Of a DNA stretch of 64,000 nucleotides, positions 41,503 through 54,523 are shown piece by piece (within the stretch, counting starts at the first letter, position 1; each line of letters opens with the position of its first letter). Source of the DNA: Deroplatys truncata. Taxonomy: Eukaryota; Arthropoda; Insecta; Mantodea; Mantidae. Both the position numbers and the translations under genes were made by a program. The stretch spans positions 99,615,488 to 99,679,487 of the forward strand of contig CM060984.1 of assembly GCA_030765065.1 (NCBI GenBank), given 5' to 3'. The notes beneath the pieces were generated by a model that saw only the letters and a program-made list of their open reading frames with translations, did not search any database and was not told where the DNA came from.

Positions 41503-42370
41503 CAAAAATCTGATGTGTTACACTCACATGACTTTCTCTACTCTTGTACAATCTATTTTTACAAACGCCTATTCTCCATATGCTTCATATTAATCGAGAT
41601 ATCGAGATGTCAATCTTATTTGTAATTTTCTTGTAGATGCAAGGGGAATATGGTAGCTTTTAAGCGATAGTCAAATATTTCATCGCTGGTTGCTATGTGG
41701 CACATTCCATTCTCTTTGCATGTCCAGGACATAAAAAATGAATAACGAATTTGAGAAAAAGTATAAGTATTGGAAAATTTAAGGAAATAACAAGCAATAT
41801 CTCGAAAACGGTTCACTCAACAAAAAAAATGTATATGATATAAGCTGTGTATTTTAACGCGATCTACACTTTTTGTGTAGTAAAATTTTGTCTATCTCTT
41901 ATGGTTTACCAGTTATGCAAAAGTCGTTCATAATGAAGAATACTTTTGGAGACATTCCCAGAAATTTCGAGATATACATTTCATTTCTCATGATATTATC
42001 TTAAACATATGATATTTTCATCAAAATCGTTAGGGCCATTTTTGAGAAAATTAAAATTTTCGAAAAATGTTCCATGTAAAGGGTAGTCTGGGGTGGGGGG
42101 ATTTTCTTGAAAATCTTCGTGTCGCATCTCTGAAAGATACTGAATGTAAATACCAAGTTTGGTGTTTATCGGACTGTTAGTTTTTGAGTTATGCTGTTCA
42201 CAGACACACACACACACACACACAGACACACACACGGACATGTTTCCAAAAATGCTTTTTTTGGATTCAGGAGGTCTCAAAACATGTATTTCCGGTGAAA
42301 TCTCGGTATCAAATTTTTGGGTGGAATGCAATACTTCCCCTACTTACTATACGTAGTAGAGAAAGTAAAA
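41503..42370 (+). repeat. R1 element, full length, near twin of 33256-34194
   Basis: Nearly identical to the 33-kb copy over its length, including a private duplication (ATCGAGATATCGAGATGTC) absent from the 37-kb copy. The CA tract is (CA)~10 plus GACACACACACGG. The twin state implies recent duplication or transposition. Confidence 0.92.
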
Positions 42371-42374
42371 ATAT

Positions 42375-43360
42375 GCTGGCTTAGCTGCAAAAATATTCAT
42401 GTGCCTTGAAACTTAAACTTGCCTTTTCAGTTTTATTAAATTTTGTTCTTGCAGTTATGGAACTTTTTTAAAATTTCTATGACCCTCGTGAAAAAATTGT
42501 AAAGTATACAACCATATAGAAATATTTGCAACATATGCACTAACCCTTTAAATATGCATTTATATGCACTATAAGATTCCCTTCATAGGTCCCCCACAGC
42601 ATGAAATGTATTTATTTAATATGTGCATATGTTTATCTCTTAAAGAGCAAACAGCAAATATGCAGGAATCCTCACTCTAGTAATAAGATGGAAACTTTGC
42701 CTTGTTGCAGCTTTGAAATGTAATGCAGTCATCCTTTGTAATTCCCACCAATTACAGATAATGCCTAAAATAGAAATGTGACAAATTATGTTTTTTTCAT
42801 ATCTATTTCTTCTTCTATGAAACTGGAAGATCATTTAATTTCTTAATAATCAATCCTGAATATAGCAATTTTTTCTTCTACATTTTATTGTAAAATTTTT
42901 TAGGGTTAGCTTTCACTATATTCAAAGTACTTTATGTCATCTTTCTATCTCAATGTTCCACTACATTTTACAGTATTTATAATTAAAAGTTTAAAATAGC
43001 ATGCACAAATATTACACTTCAAAAAGTATTACCACAAAAATATTTTTTTTCTTCTTTCTTTAACATTTAATTAATCTACACCATTATATGTCTGGCAGAA
43101 AGAGTTAACACTAAAGGAAATAACATAATAGAAGGTGTGCTGCATTCTATTTATTTACATTTATTGCTGAAATGTGCTTTAATATATATATTTCCTAGAA
43201 ACAATATGAAAAACCTGGACTTGTAAAGACCTCAGATGTATTTTGTAGTGGCTTGTTTCAACACTAAAATGAATCCTAAATTGTGATGGAGGAAAATAGG
43301 AGGAAATGTTGTTATAGCTTTAAAGTGTGTGAGAAATTTATGCAAACATTATCTCAATAA
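42375..43360. other. No recognised feature
   Basis: AT-rich with no gene, repeat copy or RNA noticed. Confidence 0.4.
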
Positions 43361-43364
43361 AATA

Positions 43365-44804
43365 CAAGGGTTGGGGCAAAAGTCATGGCAACTATTTATT
43401 TTCTTGAAGATACCAGTCCGGTTGGAAAATATGACATATACAGATGAAAGGACAAGGTGTTAGCTACAATAGCAGTGAAATATTGTAACACACTAATTTA
43501 TTACGGTAGTAACAAGGCAATATGGTCTTCATGGTGCAAAAGAATGACAACACATGCAGTTGACACGACAAACCTGGGCCTAAAGACCCTCAAAGTAGTA
43601 CCCTGCTACTGTCACCACACGCTGCCAAAGATGTGGGAGGTGCTGAATACCATCTGCCTCAGCATTTGCCACACTGTGTGAATCGGGTCACCTATTCGCG
43701 CAGCATTACCAATGTCCTCTCGTGTTGCAAACCGCCTACCACGTAGTGGTTCCTTAATCTTTCGAATGAGATCAAAGTCACAGTGCAAAATATCGGGAGA
43801 GTACGGTGGATGCTCCAATTCTTCCCATCCCCAACGTCGCAGTAGCCCCTAAACACTCTGCTTTAAGTGGTTTTACATTGGCATGCACTGTCCACAAGAT
43901 CCGGATGTTTCTCCCGAACGCCACGTCGTACCTGTCGCACTAGGAAGTCTCTGTAGTACTGTCCGGTCACTTTTCTGCCATGTGGAACAGAGTGGCAAAC
44001 AATGACACCCCTGACGTCATACGCAACGATAACCATCAATTTGACTGGGGAAGGATTCTCACGGAACTTCTGCCTGCTTGGTGATCCAGCATGTCGCCAC
44101 TCCGCGGACTGACGTTTCAGTCCTGGTTCGTATGCCCTGGCCCAAAATTCATTGATGGCGATTATTCGTGGCAAGAATTGATCGCCGACCTGTTGCCACG
44201 GTGCAAGGTGGTCGGAGCATATTGCATAGCGCACCCACCTTTGAACTTCTGTCAGTGCATGCGGTACCCACCGCGATGCGATTTTGCGTAGTTGCAGCTC
44301 ATTACGCAATATCCTGTGGACGGTGCGTTTCTCGATGCCACTTGCCATCTCTAACTCCAGTAGCGTCCATCGTCTGTCTTCATCCAGGAGCTGCTCGATG
44401 ACGGCACGTGCCACGTCGGTCCGCACACTGACAGGTCGTCCCGAACGTTGCTCATCACTGGTTGACACACGTCCTTGCTGAAACTTTCCTACCCACTGTG
44501 CTACTGTATGGTATGGTAGGGCATTATTCCCAAGGGCTTCCACTAATTCACTGACATTCCATCGCATTTCTCCCTCGGAGAATGCTATTTTGATGTAAGC
44601 GCGCTGCTCAACATGGGTTACTTCCATCTCGCACGACACTCAGCAACTGACTGATTTCACAGCCCTCGCTGTCCTACAGAGCCATCTGTTGTTCTGCATA
44701 CACACTATGCCTGCAGAACTTTCACATGACACATATATGTTTGTGATCCATTCACATATCTACAAGTAAAAAATTAGTTGGCATGACTTTTGCACCAACA
44801 CTCA
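43365..44804 (-). mobile_element. Mariner-type DNA transposon with TIRs and TA duplication
   Basis: The left end CAAGGGTTGGGGCAAAAGTC and the complement of the right end TGAGTGTTGGTGCAAAAGTC match over about 29 bases with few differences. TA flanks both ends (43363-43364 and 44805-44806). It is 1440 bp and contains one degraded transposase on the minus strand. Confidence 0.9.
43600..44639 (-). pseudogene. Mariner transposase, degraded
   Basis: From ATG at 44639 a 258-codon frame covers the N-terminal helix-turn-helix DNA-binding part (about residues 10-115, including DEQRSGRPVSVRTD) and the front of the catalytic core. At the first catalytic site the usual Asp is Asn (AINEFW, residue 163), followed by KRQSAEWRHAGSP and NPSPVKLMVIVAYDVRGVI. 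The frame then breaks at 43863 after LVDSACQCKTT. The second catalytic Asp block (HDN.RPH in relatives) is missing, consistent with a deletion of about a dozen bases there. Two frames later EHPPYSPDILHCDFDLI and KIKEPLRGRRFATREDI carry the third Asp, and a final frameshift lies near 43700. Two of three catalytic residues are lost, so it is inactive. Confidence 0.88.
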
Positions 44805-44809
44805 TATAG

Positions 44810-45200
44810 TGAATGCTTCAAGTTAAATAAAGTAATTTTGATAATTTTTCCCTGACAGCATACTTTAACTTTTATCACACACATGACAATATTAATTTTT
44901 TTACAGCAACAGATAAAATGGAAACACCTGACCTCATCTAATCTGAAGACTGAAGGTTTACACCAACAACTTCAAAGCAACAATTATTAGAGTAATGTAC
45001 GCCAAGATGACTTTTTTTAAAATTAATTTATTACTGTGACTAAATAATATTTTAAATATTAAAGTAGATTGTATTTATTGAATAAACTTGTTTAAAAATA
45101 CCTTTTTTACATAATTTTCCTTATATTGTGAAGTAACGAGTTTATTGACTGCTTGAATTAAGCTCATATATAAAATCCTGACCCTGTAAATATGGTTTAT
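44810..45200. other. No recognised feature
   Basis: AT-rich spacer between mariner and the LINE tail. Confidence 0.4.
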
Positions 45201-45204
45201 ATAA

Positions 45205-45690
45205 TATAATATTTATTTCATCATTATTACAATAATACAAATAAAGCTTACATCTAAAACTTAAGTCTAGTGCTCCAGTTTTCTAGCTCTCCCATATTTA
45301 GCCCCTAGGCTGTATATATGGGATAAAGCTACTATACCATCTCTCCACTTACAAACTATGCCCGTTCAGCTGTACCTTTCTTAAGCTCCTTATCCACTTA
45401 TCCCTTGTGTTGCCTAAAAATGTCCCCATCATTTTAATTGTTTCTACTTTTGTGCTTCCCAACATTCTTAATGCTACTGCTTCTTTGTTTAGCTTGTCCC
45501 ATTTTTTATTCCATATAACCTCTCTCCACCTTTTAACCTTATCACATTCTATTAGACAATGAAAAGTGCTACCCAATTCATCACACATAATACATCTCCC
45601 CGAACAATTATATCCATTCCTTTTTAAAAATATTACTCCTGTGCGCATCCACGCAAGACCTATTTTCCTTATATAGTACACTAACAAAAG
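45205..45690 (-). pseudogene. Non-LTR retrotransposon C-terminal fragment with zinc knuckle
   Basis: A minus-strand frame of 112 codons (45349-45687) reads WMRTGVIFLKRNGYN, CIMCDELGSTFHCLIEC (CxxC...HxxxxC zinc knuckle) and VKRWREVIWNKKW. This is the C-terminal zinc-binding segment downstream of the reverse transcriptase in many insect LINEs. About 140 bp of 3' UTR-like sequence follows, ending AT-rich near 45205. The 5' part of the element is missing, as in a typical 5'-truncated insertion. Confidence 0.75.
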
Positions 45691-45699
45691 AGCAGAAAA

Positions 45700-46560
45700 T
45701 TAAAAGTTCAATTAAAGATTATCACAGTCTGAGTGTAAATCTGCTCTAGGAGGTATGCATAAATTACTAATCCTTTCAGTCCAATCCTTATGACCAAAAC
45801 TGCTTGATGTGATATGCTAACTATTCATATGTTTACAAACTTTCTATCTGTTCCTGGATGTGTAACTCAGTAAACTGAAAAAAAGATGAACATCTAGGTC
45901 ACAGTTTAGCTAGGTTAAATCAATGCTTGCAGTGCTAACAACTCTGTGCTACAAGACAGGATAAAATAAATGATGAATGGCAAGTGTAGATGTTATTGAA
46001 TCAGAAGTACTGTGGTGAAACATCTATTTTGCATTTACATAAAAAAAAAGTGTCAATAGTACATTATGTTCATTTTTTTTATTTAGTTTGAATACCCTGG
46101 TATCCATACATTTAATGTAACCACAAAATGGCTGTAAAGACAGAGAATTGTCCAGAGATTAAGTTTCTTGCTGCTGTATTTTGTTTTACAGCAAACTAAT
46201 TTATAAAAGAACATCTGCTATTATGGAAAAAAGCATCAGAAAGGCTAAATAGTATTTCTATTTTCCTTTGAAACTCTAATTATATACTTATAATTCTCTT
46301 AAGTATGCTTCCTAAGCAACATAATCTCTAGGCTGTTAAAATGACAAAACACATGCAATAATATCAATGTTACATAAATATTTTTTTAAAAAACTTCTAT
46401 TTAAATTACTACTAACAAAGCTGAGAGAATTATAATTCAGAGAAGAACCATGCTGACATTATACTAAGTATAATGAGCGGTAGATTTACTGATCAACAAA
46501 TTAATCATAAAACAAAATCAAACAGATGCATAACTGCAGGAGCTCACATTTGAAGAAATA
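45700..46560. other. No recognised feature
   Basis: AT-rich intergenic DNA. Confidence 0.35.
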
Positions 46561-46584
46561 TATATTCCTTCAACCACGGTCACA

Positions 46585-46690
46585 CATGGAAGGAAAGCAT
46601 GGCACAAGTTGTGCCATCAGGAAAATTTTGGGAGGCGGGATACAAAAAATATTGAGGTATTTGTAAAATAAAAATTTACTGTGCATTTCA
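46585..46690. repeat. Low-copy interspersed repeat, copy 2
   Basis: Partner of 23905-24080: AGCATGGCACAAGTTGTGCC, then ATTTTGGGAGGCGGGA and ATACAAAAAATATTG. Confidence 0.4.
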
Positions 46691-46699
46691 AGTTGTGGG

Positions 46700-47870
46700 T
46701 TTGTAAAGGAAGAGTATAATGTAAAATGAGAATTATATTTTGTAAATAAATAATTGTTAAGAATTCCTTGTTTCTAACAGCCTTTTGTCATTTTGCTAAA
46801 ACAAACTGGCCTAATGGAATCTTTGAGTGCAGCCTCTGAAACGTTGACAAATGTAAGGTGAAAGCAGGTTTGTATCGTTTTGATTATGATACTAGCCTTG
46901 TGTAATGGAGAGTCTCAATTTAATCCACCTTGAATCATCCTTTCCTCCCCTGTTTTCACCCAGCCTGATGTGTTGATTTATTTCTGCCAGTTAACTCGTG
47001 ATTCAGAATGAGTATGGTGTTACTTGGAATCGTTTTTGTTTGTGTTGTCTAGTGATTTCGTCCTGAGAGGAATAGCTGAGGAAGACTGAAGAGTTTCAGT
47101 TTGTGTTCATTATGTTTTCTCTAAGTTTATTACATACAAAATGATTTAAAAGAGGAGGGGGTGTGTTGAGTATTACTACACACTTAGTATATGTAACTAT
47201 GTTGTAAATACTTGCTAGATATATTAGGGGATCCAGAGAATTAATTAATTTCTTTTTGAATAATTTTAGCTGTGTTCTGTGCATTGTGTAAGTCATTTGC
47301 CTTGAAAATTGGATAAGGTATTCAACTATAAACTCCTGGAAATAATGTTAAATACGGTGCACTGACAAGACAAGTAATCAGAACATTGAAAGAAGAAAAT
47401 TCTCACAAATTTAAAAGATTAAATACAAAGTTGAGGTGAAAGAGGGTGATGTTCGTGGATGCCCTACACTAAATTTGAGGGCAAACTTTATAGTCAGGCT
47501 CAAGCATCAGCAAATCTTACAGTAAACAACCAAGAAAATGTAAATGAGTGAAAATTATCTTGTGTATTTAGGTTAACTTATGAAAATGAAGGTTTAGCAG
47601 CAGTCAGAGAATAAAAATTCAATTGGGTAATCTTATGTTTAACTTTTAAAAATGTTTATTTCATAAAATTTAAATTGGTTTCAAAATGTTTTATAGTTCT
47701 GTTTGAATTACAATAAATTCACTTAGCACTTAAAAAACAAATCTCTGTCTTCTGCTACTAGTAAACACAAAGTTGTGAACATAACACCAGTTACTGGTAC
47801 CATACTCGTATATGCAACAGGGAAAAAATAAGTGTATAATTTCTTCCTAAAGCAGAAATTTTGTTCTTTA
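46700..47870. other. No recognised feature
   Basis: No gene or repeat partner seen. It includes a slightly G-richer patch near 46840-47090 without motif. Confidence 0.3.
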
Positions 47871-47879
47871 ATCCTTCCA

Positions 47880-49460
47880 ACCAAAAGCAGGAGCTAGCTG
47901 AAGATGTTACTAGTCGAAGCGAAAGAGAGGACAAGATTCGTCCCTCTTCATCAGAAGATCCAGCATATTACACCAAAAAAACTTTCACCAGAACTTATTA
48001 ATGAAGCTCTGAAATTATAATACCAAAATGTAAACTTAATGGACTTTCCAACTTATGTGACAGTGGCAAAAAATTCAATCCAAAAGTAAAGAAAATTATT
48101 TTACCAAATGGAAGAACAGACAGAAAATGCCACGTGTACAGTAAAAATAGTAACGCCATCTTTTATTTACAATGCCTCATTATTGCTCTACCACAACCCC
48201 ATATAGACAGGTCACAGAGGTGTTAGAGGAATAGAGTTCTATGAAAAATTTAACCAATATCCTCTCAAATTGCAAGGCTTCGGTGGAGTACTCAAGAAAG
48301 GGTTGACAAAGACTTGAATCAACAAACTGATAAATTAGTTCACCACCACCAGCAAGAAGCCCTTTCTACAATCATAGATTGCTGCTGATATTTGTCATAA
48401 AAAATGTTAAGCTTCAGAAAAAAACATTCTCTAAGTGGAAAATTTCAAAATCTTTTCAGATTTGCAAAATATAAACCTGATGCAAGGATTTGTTTAAAAA
48501 AGCTTCACAATGCAAAAGAAGAAAAATAAAAATTTGGATCCAACCTGTTAAGCTACAGGAACAAGTTCGATTTAATTGCCACCATGAGTGACATGGTTTC
48601 AGAAATTGTGCAGAATATAAAAGAAAACTAACATATATTTCATACGCTACAAACAATTTGCTTTGATAGCGAGTATGGACGGAGCAGCAAATATGCAAGG
48701 TCCGTTTAATGGAGTAAAGTATTTTGTGGATAATGCCCAAAAGCATTTTATATTTGGTGTTGTTCTCACAGATTTGCCTGGTTGTTGAGAAGCTAATGAA
48801 TATTTGCCCTCAAATAATAAACCTGTTCTCTATCCTTAAGAGCTCTATATGCTTATATCTGACACAAAGGATACCACACATTTACAGATAAATTGAACAA
48901 ATGACCAACTAAGATTAAAAAGAAGTGCTTCAAAAAGGGTCCACACTATATGGTGAAGCAAAAGTGATGCTCAAAGTATAGTTATTTCTATGTTGTCACA
49001 AGAGAAACCTTAGATGAAATATTTAAAGACGAAAAATCAGAAAGTGAAACAAAAAGTATGGCAAAGGGGCTCTTCAAAATTATATCTGATTGACACCATT
49101 GCAATAACTCAATTGCTGCAGCGCTCTGTATAATTCCCTCACCAATGACAGCAAATAAAAAATATAGACTGCGCTACTATTGTCTCTGAGAGACTAAGTC
49201 AAAGCTGGAGGCTATGAGGAGTGACTAAAAATGGAACAAAGTAACAGAGACTGCATCAATAGATTCACAGATGAACATGTCTCACAAATCCTCAACAGAG
49301 AAAATAAAAGAAAAGGGTTTCTGGATGAGCTTTGGTTGATGAGGCACTAACTGACCCAATTGCCAAAAGCAGAGAAGTATACTTTCAACTACTTGCTTCT
49401 CTAATTCTTCAGTTACAAGATCGGTTTCCTGAAAGCTTTCTTAATATTATCAAATCACAT
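47880..49460 (+). pseudogene. ZMYM/TTF-finger hAT-like transposase relic
   Basis: Heavily broken plus-strand frames resemble the TTF-finger/DUF4371 group of hAT-derived proteins. Near 48100 is KVKKIILPNGRTDRKCHVYS then KNSNAIFYLQC (the finger region after the NGE.V.RSWLVYS theme). Near 48300 is VDKDLNQQTDKLVHHHQQEA then LSTIIDCC. Near 48680 is DGAANMQGPFNGVKYFVDN (the SYDGAxxMxG theme). Near 49170-49220 is a diverged TKSKLEAMRSD segment. Dense stops show great age. The assignment rests on motif order only. Confidence 0.5.
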
Positions 49461-49699
49461 AGTTTCCCCATGCAGGCCTGATTAATATTTCTGAAAATAT
49501 GGAAGGAACTTTAAGTCCAATTCTCATCAATGACTTGTGCGAGTATTATGGTATTAATGGTGAAGAAATACATGTGTTCATCAAATTGTACAAAGTCAAT
49601 TACACAATCTTTGACCGTGTAATTGTCTTTGTTTACTAGTCATCTTGCGAAATACAATGAAACAATTAAATACGCACATGCCACTCTGTGCATTGCATT

Positions 49700-52430
49700 A
49701 TAAGAAACAAAGCTTTCAGCTGATCTTGCAAATGAACACCTTCCACTTCCTTCTGCTCTAAGACACACTTTAGTTTCTTTACTTCCTCTTTGGGTGTCTA
49801 ACCTCTCCTTCTTTACAGTTTGCCTGTTGCTGTAATATCAGTAGCTTTATGTTTTGATAGAAATATACATCTTTGTCATTCCTCCACTTCACGCAAAGCA
49901 CATTTTTTACAGACCATCTTTCATAGTCACTATGTTTCAGTTAATTAAGAGCAATATTAGGTAGCATACCCTTCCTATTTGCTCTCACAGTACCAACGTT
50001 TTTCTATCCATTAATCCTCTAAACAGATCTGGAGATCTTTTGAATGCTATCTATGAGTCATAAATGCAAACATATGTAGTTTTATTAGTCGGCACAAACT
50101 TGCAAGCTGTGCTCATCATGCGATTTAAGCGCCATTACTGCCTTATATGAGCACAGGTTGTCTTATGACTCAAATAGGTTAACATATTAGAAATCACAGT
50201 GAAAAGGATTTTGGGTGCTTCAAGTGAAATACTGAAAGTGATTTATATTGAATATGTTCTGCAAATTATGTTGTTGCAGCCCCCCCTTTTTTTTGAAGAA
50301 TTAATGGATGTGAAACTCGAACATTGTTTTAAATGTAGGTGTAAAAAGTCTGACACTTTCTGTAATTCTTTTCTCTTCCATAATTAGGAGCTGGCATGCA
50401 TAAACTGCTAGCACTCAGCAGCTATTTGCTTCATAGCTTACTGCAAGGGCTATGGTGTGGACTCGGCATGAGGCCTCTCTGATGCAGCATTTTTTTAATA
50501 TTACACTGCAAATCACTCTCCCCCCTTTTAAATATTATTATCTTTTTTTTTTTTTAAGAATACTTTGAGATAGTCAGATTGTTGAGCATATTTTGTTCCT
50601 TTGATGAATTCTCTTAGCATCTGAGCTGGACAACTATATCCGCTCCACCCTGTATACAAATATTAAGGCATTTAATTTGTAAAAGCATAAATAGTGAAAT
50701 TACCAGAATAAATAATAAAATATTCCCTGACTCTGAGAGGAGCTTATTTTACCTATTTCAGAAGAATACTAGCATAATAAAATGCAGTAATGTTTCTGTT
50801 ACCACCATCTTGATTTACAGTCAAGGATACCAAAGGGAGTAGCATATTTTAACTGGGAACACACAGTAGTTATACAGGACTAGGAACTAGGGAGACTGTA
50901 TAGGTAGAAATCATGGATTTACAGATACTTAACTTCATTTATGATTATTATTTCATTCATAAGTTTCTGGAGAAAGTACAATTTATTAGGGTAAGCCTGA
51001 TATAATGTGGGGTCAGGATACCAGGTATATGAAGTATTACTACTTTCCAACATATTACAGATTAAAAACCACAACTCCCTAAATGAGGTAAGAATTTTGG
51101 TGCATGTGAAGTTAACTATCATTTTACAATGTGCATTCACATTACAATTAACATGATGTGCCACAAGTCTGCAGTCAGTGCTGCGATACAGGAAAGTGTC
51201 TACTACACAAATACAATAAAATGACGAGTAAAAGTATGTCACTTCTTGGTCTCCCATTATGATAATTGAAAGAAAATAGAAAAGGCACAAGGAAGGCAGA
51301 TAAGATTTATAATATCAAAAGTAAATAAATAAATGAATATATGAAGCATTTACAAACTGATTTGTAACTTTTTGCATGCTGAGAATTTTAAAGTTTGGCA
51401 AAATTTATACATCCATACTTTTATCTGTTGTCAGGATGATGAATATATCTGTTTCACAAATACATTAATAAACAATAAAATTAATATCAGTACAGTAAAT
51501 ATTCCATCAATAAAATATACAAATTTCTCTCCTCTAAAAGTGTTAAAGAGTTTAAAAAAGGCATGTCATTTAAAATAAAACTACCTTGTATATGAACACT
51601 CACTTTTCAGCTTATTTCTGAAATGTTTATAATCAGCAATTATAATCAAACAGAAATTATTTCTACCTTCAGTAAGTTTTTTAAGAATTTAAAAGGCATA
51701 ATTCTCTTTAGAATTATAGCAAAATTGCAGTGTCAAGATTACTTCCTTTAAATACATTTATAACAAGTAAATCTCACTGCTGGGAAATCAGCTCAAATAT
51801 GCTGAGTGTATATTAGAATTCCTGGTCACTAGGTGTTTGTTGTGGCACATATTGTATTCTAGCAGATACACAGATACATTGTCAAGAATACTATGTTAAA
51901 CTGCTAACATGCTACACCTACACAATTCTTTCTGTTCAGATCTCAGTGTGAGATAAGCACTATTTATCAACAAATCATGTGGCATATTTTCAGGTTAACG
52001 AAGAACAAAATGTGTTACTTTTGGCACAGAATGTAATTATTCAACCAGAAATCAACACCTTCTCCAGTGTTAAACACATATAAAAAATATTTAAATTTGA
52101 CAATACTTTCAATAAGTTATAATTTACAGAAACACTATGCCTGCTCTTGATTTCCTAATTTGTTCTATAAATATATAATTTTATTCATATCATAAAATGC
52201 TGAAGACAACATGAAGTGTTTCTCTTAGGCATAGATGCAAGGAAGTTACTTCAGCTTTTATCAAAATTTAAGAAAAGAATATTTATCTTAATCCTTCTAG
52301 ACTTTGTTTAAATCCATCCTAAGATCACAGACACACTTTTGACATTAGTTTTAAATATGAAGGAAAATATACTGTAATTCTCTCTTATGAAATGCTAGTC
52401 CTTGGTGCTATTTGATTTTCATTAATTAAT
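49700..52430. other. No recognised feature
   Basis: Long AT-rich stretch with short frames on both strands, none with a motif. Confidence 0.35.
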
Positions 52431-52436
52431 AATTAA

Positions 52437-53244
52437 AAAAAGTAAAAAATTCTACTCACTCCACTACAAACTATTCTTAGAAAATCTTATTCTTCTGTTT
52501 ACTTCTTGTTAATCAAGATAAACTTTCATAATAAATTTACACATTCATTATAGGTGTACAGATACAGTAGGCTGAAGTGAGCAAGATTTTTTAGAAAGCA
52601 CATTGCTATGTGATAGCTTTAAAATTCCACTCCCTTTGCATGACCATCAGAAAAAATGAACAGCACATACCACCCTGAAAAAAATATAAATATTTGAAAA
52701 TTCAAACCAATTACAAAGAATGTATCGGAAATGGTTAATGTCACAAAAAATTTTACACAAATTGTGTACTTAAACGAGATCTGCATTTTCTGTATAGTAG
52801 GATTTTGACTACCTCTTACAGTTTACCAATTATACAAGTCATTGAGAATGAACAGGACTTCACAGACTATTAATTCCCAGAAAATTCAAAATATATATTT
52901 TATTTATCATGCAAATATCTTAAACCTATGGTATTTAAATCAAAATCGTTAAGAGTCCTTTTTGAGAAAATAAAAACTTTTCATGTAAATGGTACTATGG
53001 AGTGGGGGATTCTTGAAAACCATGTTGCATCTTTGGAAGATAGTGAACTCAATATAAAGTTTGGTATTTAACTAAATATTCGTTTGAGTTATGCACTTTT
53101 TTCTAAAAATGTTTTTTTTTTTAAATTTATTTATTCATTTAGGGAGCCTCAAAATATATATTTCTGGTGAAATCTCAGAGTCAAATTTTTGGGTGGATGC
53201 AATATTTCCTCCACTCACTATAGGTAAGCAGTAGAGAAAGTAAT
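52437..53244 (+). repeat. R1 element, diverged
   Basis: R1 blocks in order: CTTGTTAATCAAGATAAAC, GTGATAGC, GAATGTATCGGAAATGGTTA, ACGAGATCTGCATTTTCTG, CAAAATCGTTAAGAGTCC, TTTGGTATTTAACTAAATAT, GAAATCTCAGAGTCAAATTT, and the end GCAGTAGAGAAAGTAA. The CA tract is gone (GAGTTATGCACTTTTTTC). Confidence 0.8.
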
Positions 53245-53764
53245 ATAATACTGAATGATGATGAAAGTAAAAGAATGTGATATATATAATTTTATAACAG
53301 AACAGTGTGTTAATTTATTTTGTTCCCAAATATAAGACAGTATTAAAGTGTAAGGAAAAAAGGAAAACCTTGCACTGCCCATCCTATGGTCATTTTGAAA
53401 CAATTTCCCTTTAACTTTATGGTGAGTTTACTTGTAGTTAGTTTATTTAGATTAAATAAATCCATTTGGAATCACCCACGGTTTCACAAGAGTGAGAAAA
53501 GAGAATAATTATAAAGGATGATTTGAAACAGATTTCTTTTATTTCACATTATTGTGGGCATAATTTTAGCTCCATTCTTCTACTAAAGGATTTCATAATA
53601 GAAATACCAGTTTCAATTTCCTATCACTAAGGTCAATGACGACATTTCTTCTATGCTGAGACAAACTGGGAAAGGGAAATGAATTGGTAATTTCAGGAGC
53701 GTACGTAAAATTTGAAATATGTTGCGCTTGAAATTAAAGACGAAGAAAAATTAATTTATCACAT

Positions 53765-53883
53765 TAAACACAACATTTTATTTGTCATGTATATATCTTA
53801 AGCATATTGTATTTTAATAAAAAATATTAGCATTTTTGAGAGAATAAAATATAACAAAAACTTTTCTATGTAAAGGGAAAATA
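53765..53883 (+). repeat. R1 fragment interrupted by SINE B
   Basis: The R1 interior from ATTTTATTTGTCATG to CTATGTAAAGGGAAAATA. It is cut by the SINE at 53884. Confidence 0.6.
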
Positions 53884-54242
53884 TTCATTCATTCATTCAT
53901 TATCTGTTTACCCTCCTCTTATGTAGGACTTATAGGCGGGTGCCTGGGGTCAGAGGCCCGTCGAGGAGCAGCCACTCATGGATCAGACAGAACATCCAGG
54001 ATGGGTGATCAGCCCGATGCCTGGTATGAGATGAAGGAAGTAGATGAAACGAAATGTTGGTGAAATGGATGAAAGGAAAGGTGATGATGGAGCAGTTGGT
54101 GGAATGAATGGCGGGGGAAACCGGAGAAAACCGCCCAGCTGCCGCTTTGTCCACCACAAATCCCACATGCAGGTCCCTGGGATTGAACCCAGGCTGCCTT
54201 GGTGGGAGGCGAGTGGTCTAACCACTCGGCCATGGCGCCGCC
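53884..54242 (-). mobile_element. SINE family B copy 2
   Basis: Reverse-oriented. The minus-strand head GGCCGAGTGGTTAGACCACT (A box) and GGTTCAATCCCAGGGACC (B box) are cleaner than in the copy at 24310-24676. The body is shared (GATGGAGCAGTTGGTGGAAT, CCATTTGCCGC-like text). The tail is (ATTC)n on the plus strand. The target-site duplication TAAAGGGAAAATA is perfect (53871-53883 and 54243-54255). Confidence 0.92.
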
Positions 54243-54523
54243 TAAAGGGAAAATAAAGATGAAAAAAATTGATTTATCATATTTTTTGTTTCACAATATC
54301 GAGGTGCGCTGCAAAGCACAATAGTAATAGTACTAGTAATAATAAATAAATGCTTGCTTCGGCCAACTTCAAATAATGTTACAACAGTTGTAAAATCTGT
54401 CTGACCCCATTCACCCACACCCAGGACATCCTGCCATCAACATACCTCTTACTACATGCGATTCCATGACTTCAGCTGCTATTATTTCTATACAGTGTTT
54501 GCTCAATTGGTCCCAAGGACCTG

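Noticed and set aside
44091..44481. Plus-strand open frames inside the mariner element
   Set aside because: They are antisense shadows of the G+C-richer transposase pseudogene.
51372..51578. Frame of 68 codons
   Set aside because: The translation is of AT-rich composition (Ile/Asn/Lys) and no motif is present.
54009..54225. Overlapping minus-strand frames of 74-80 codons
   Set aside because: They lie wholly inside the SINE B copy, which is a non-coding pol III element.
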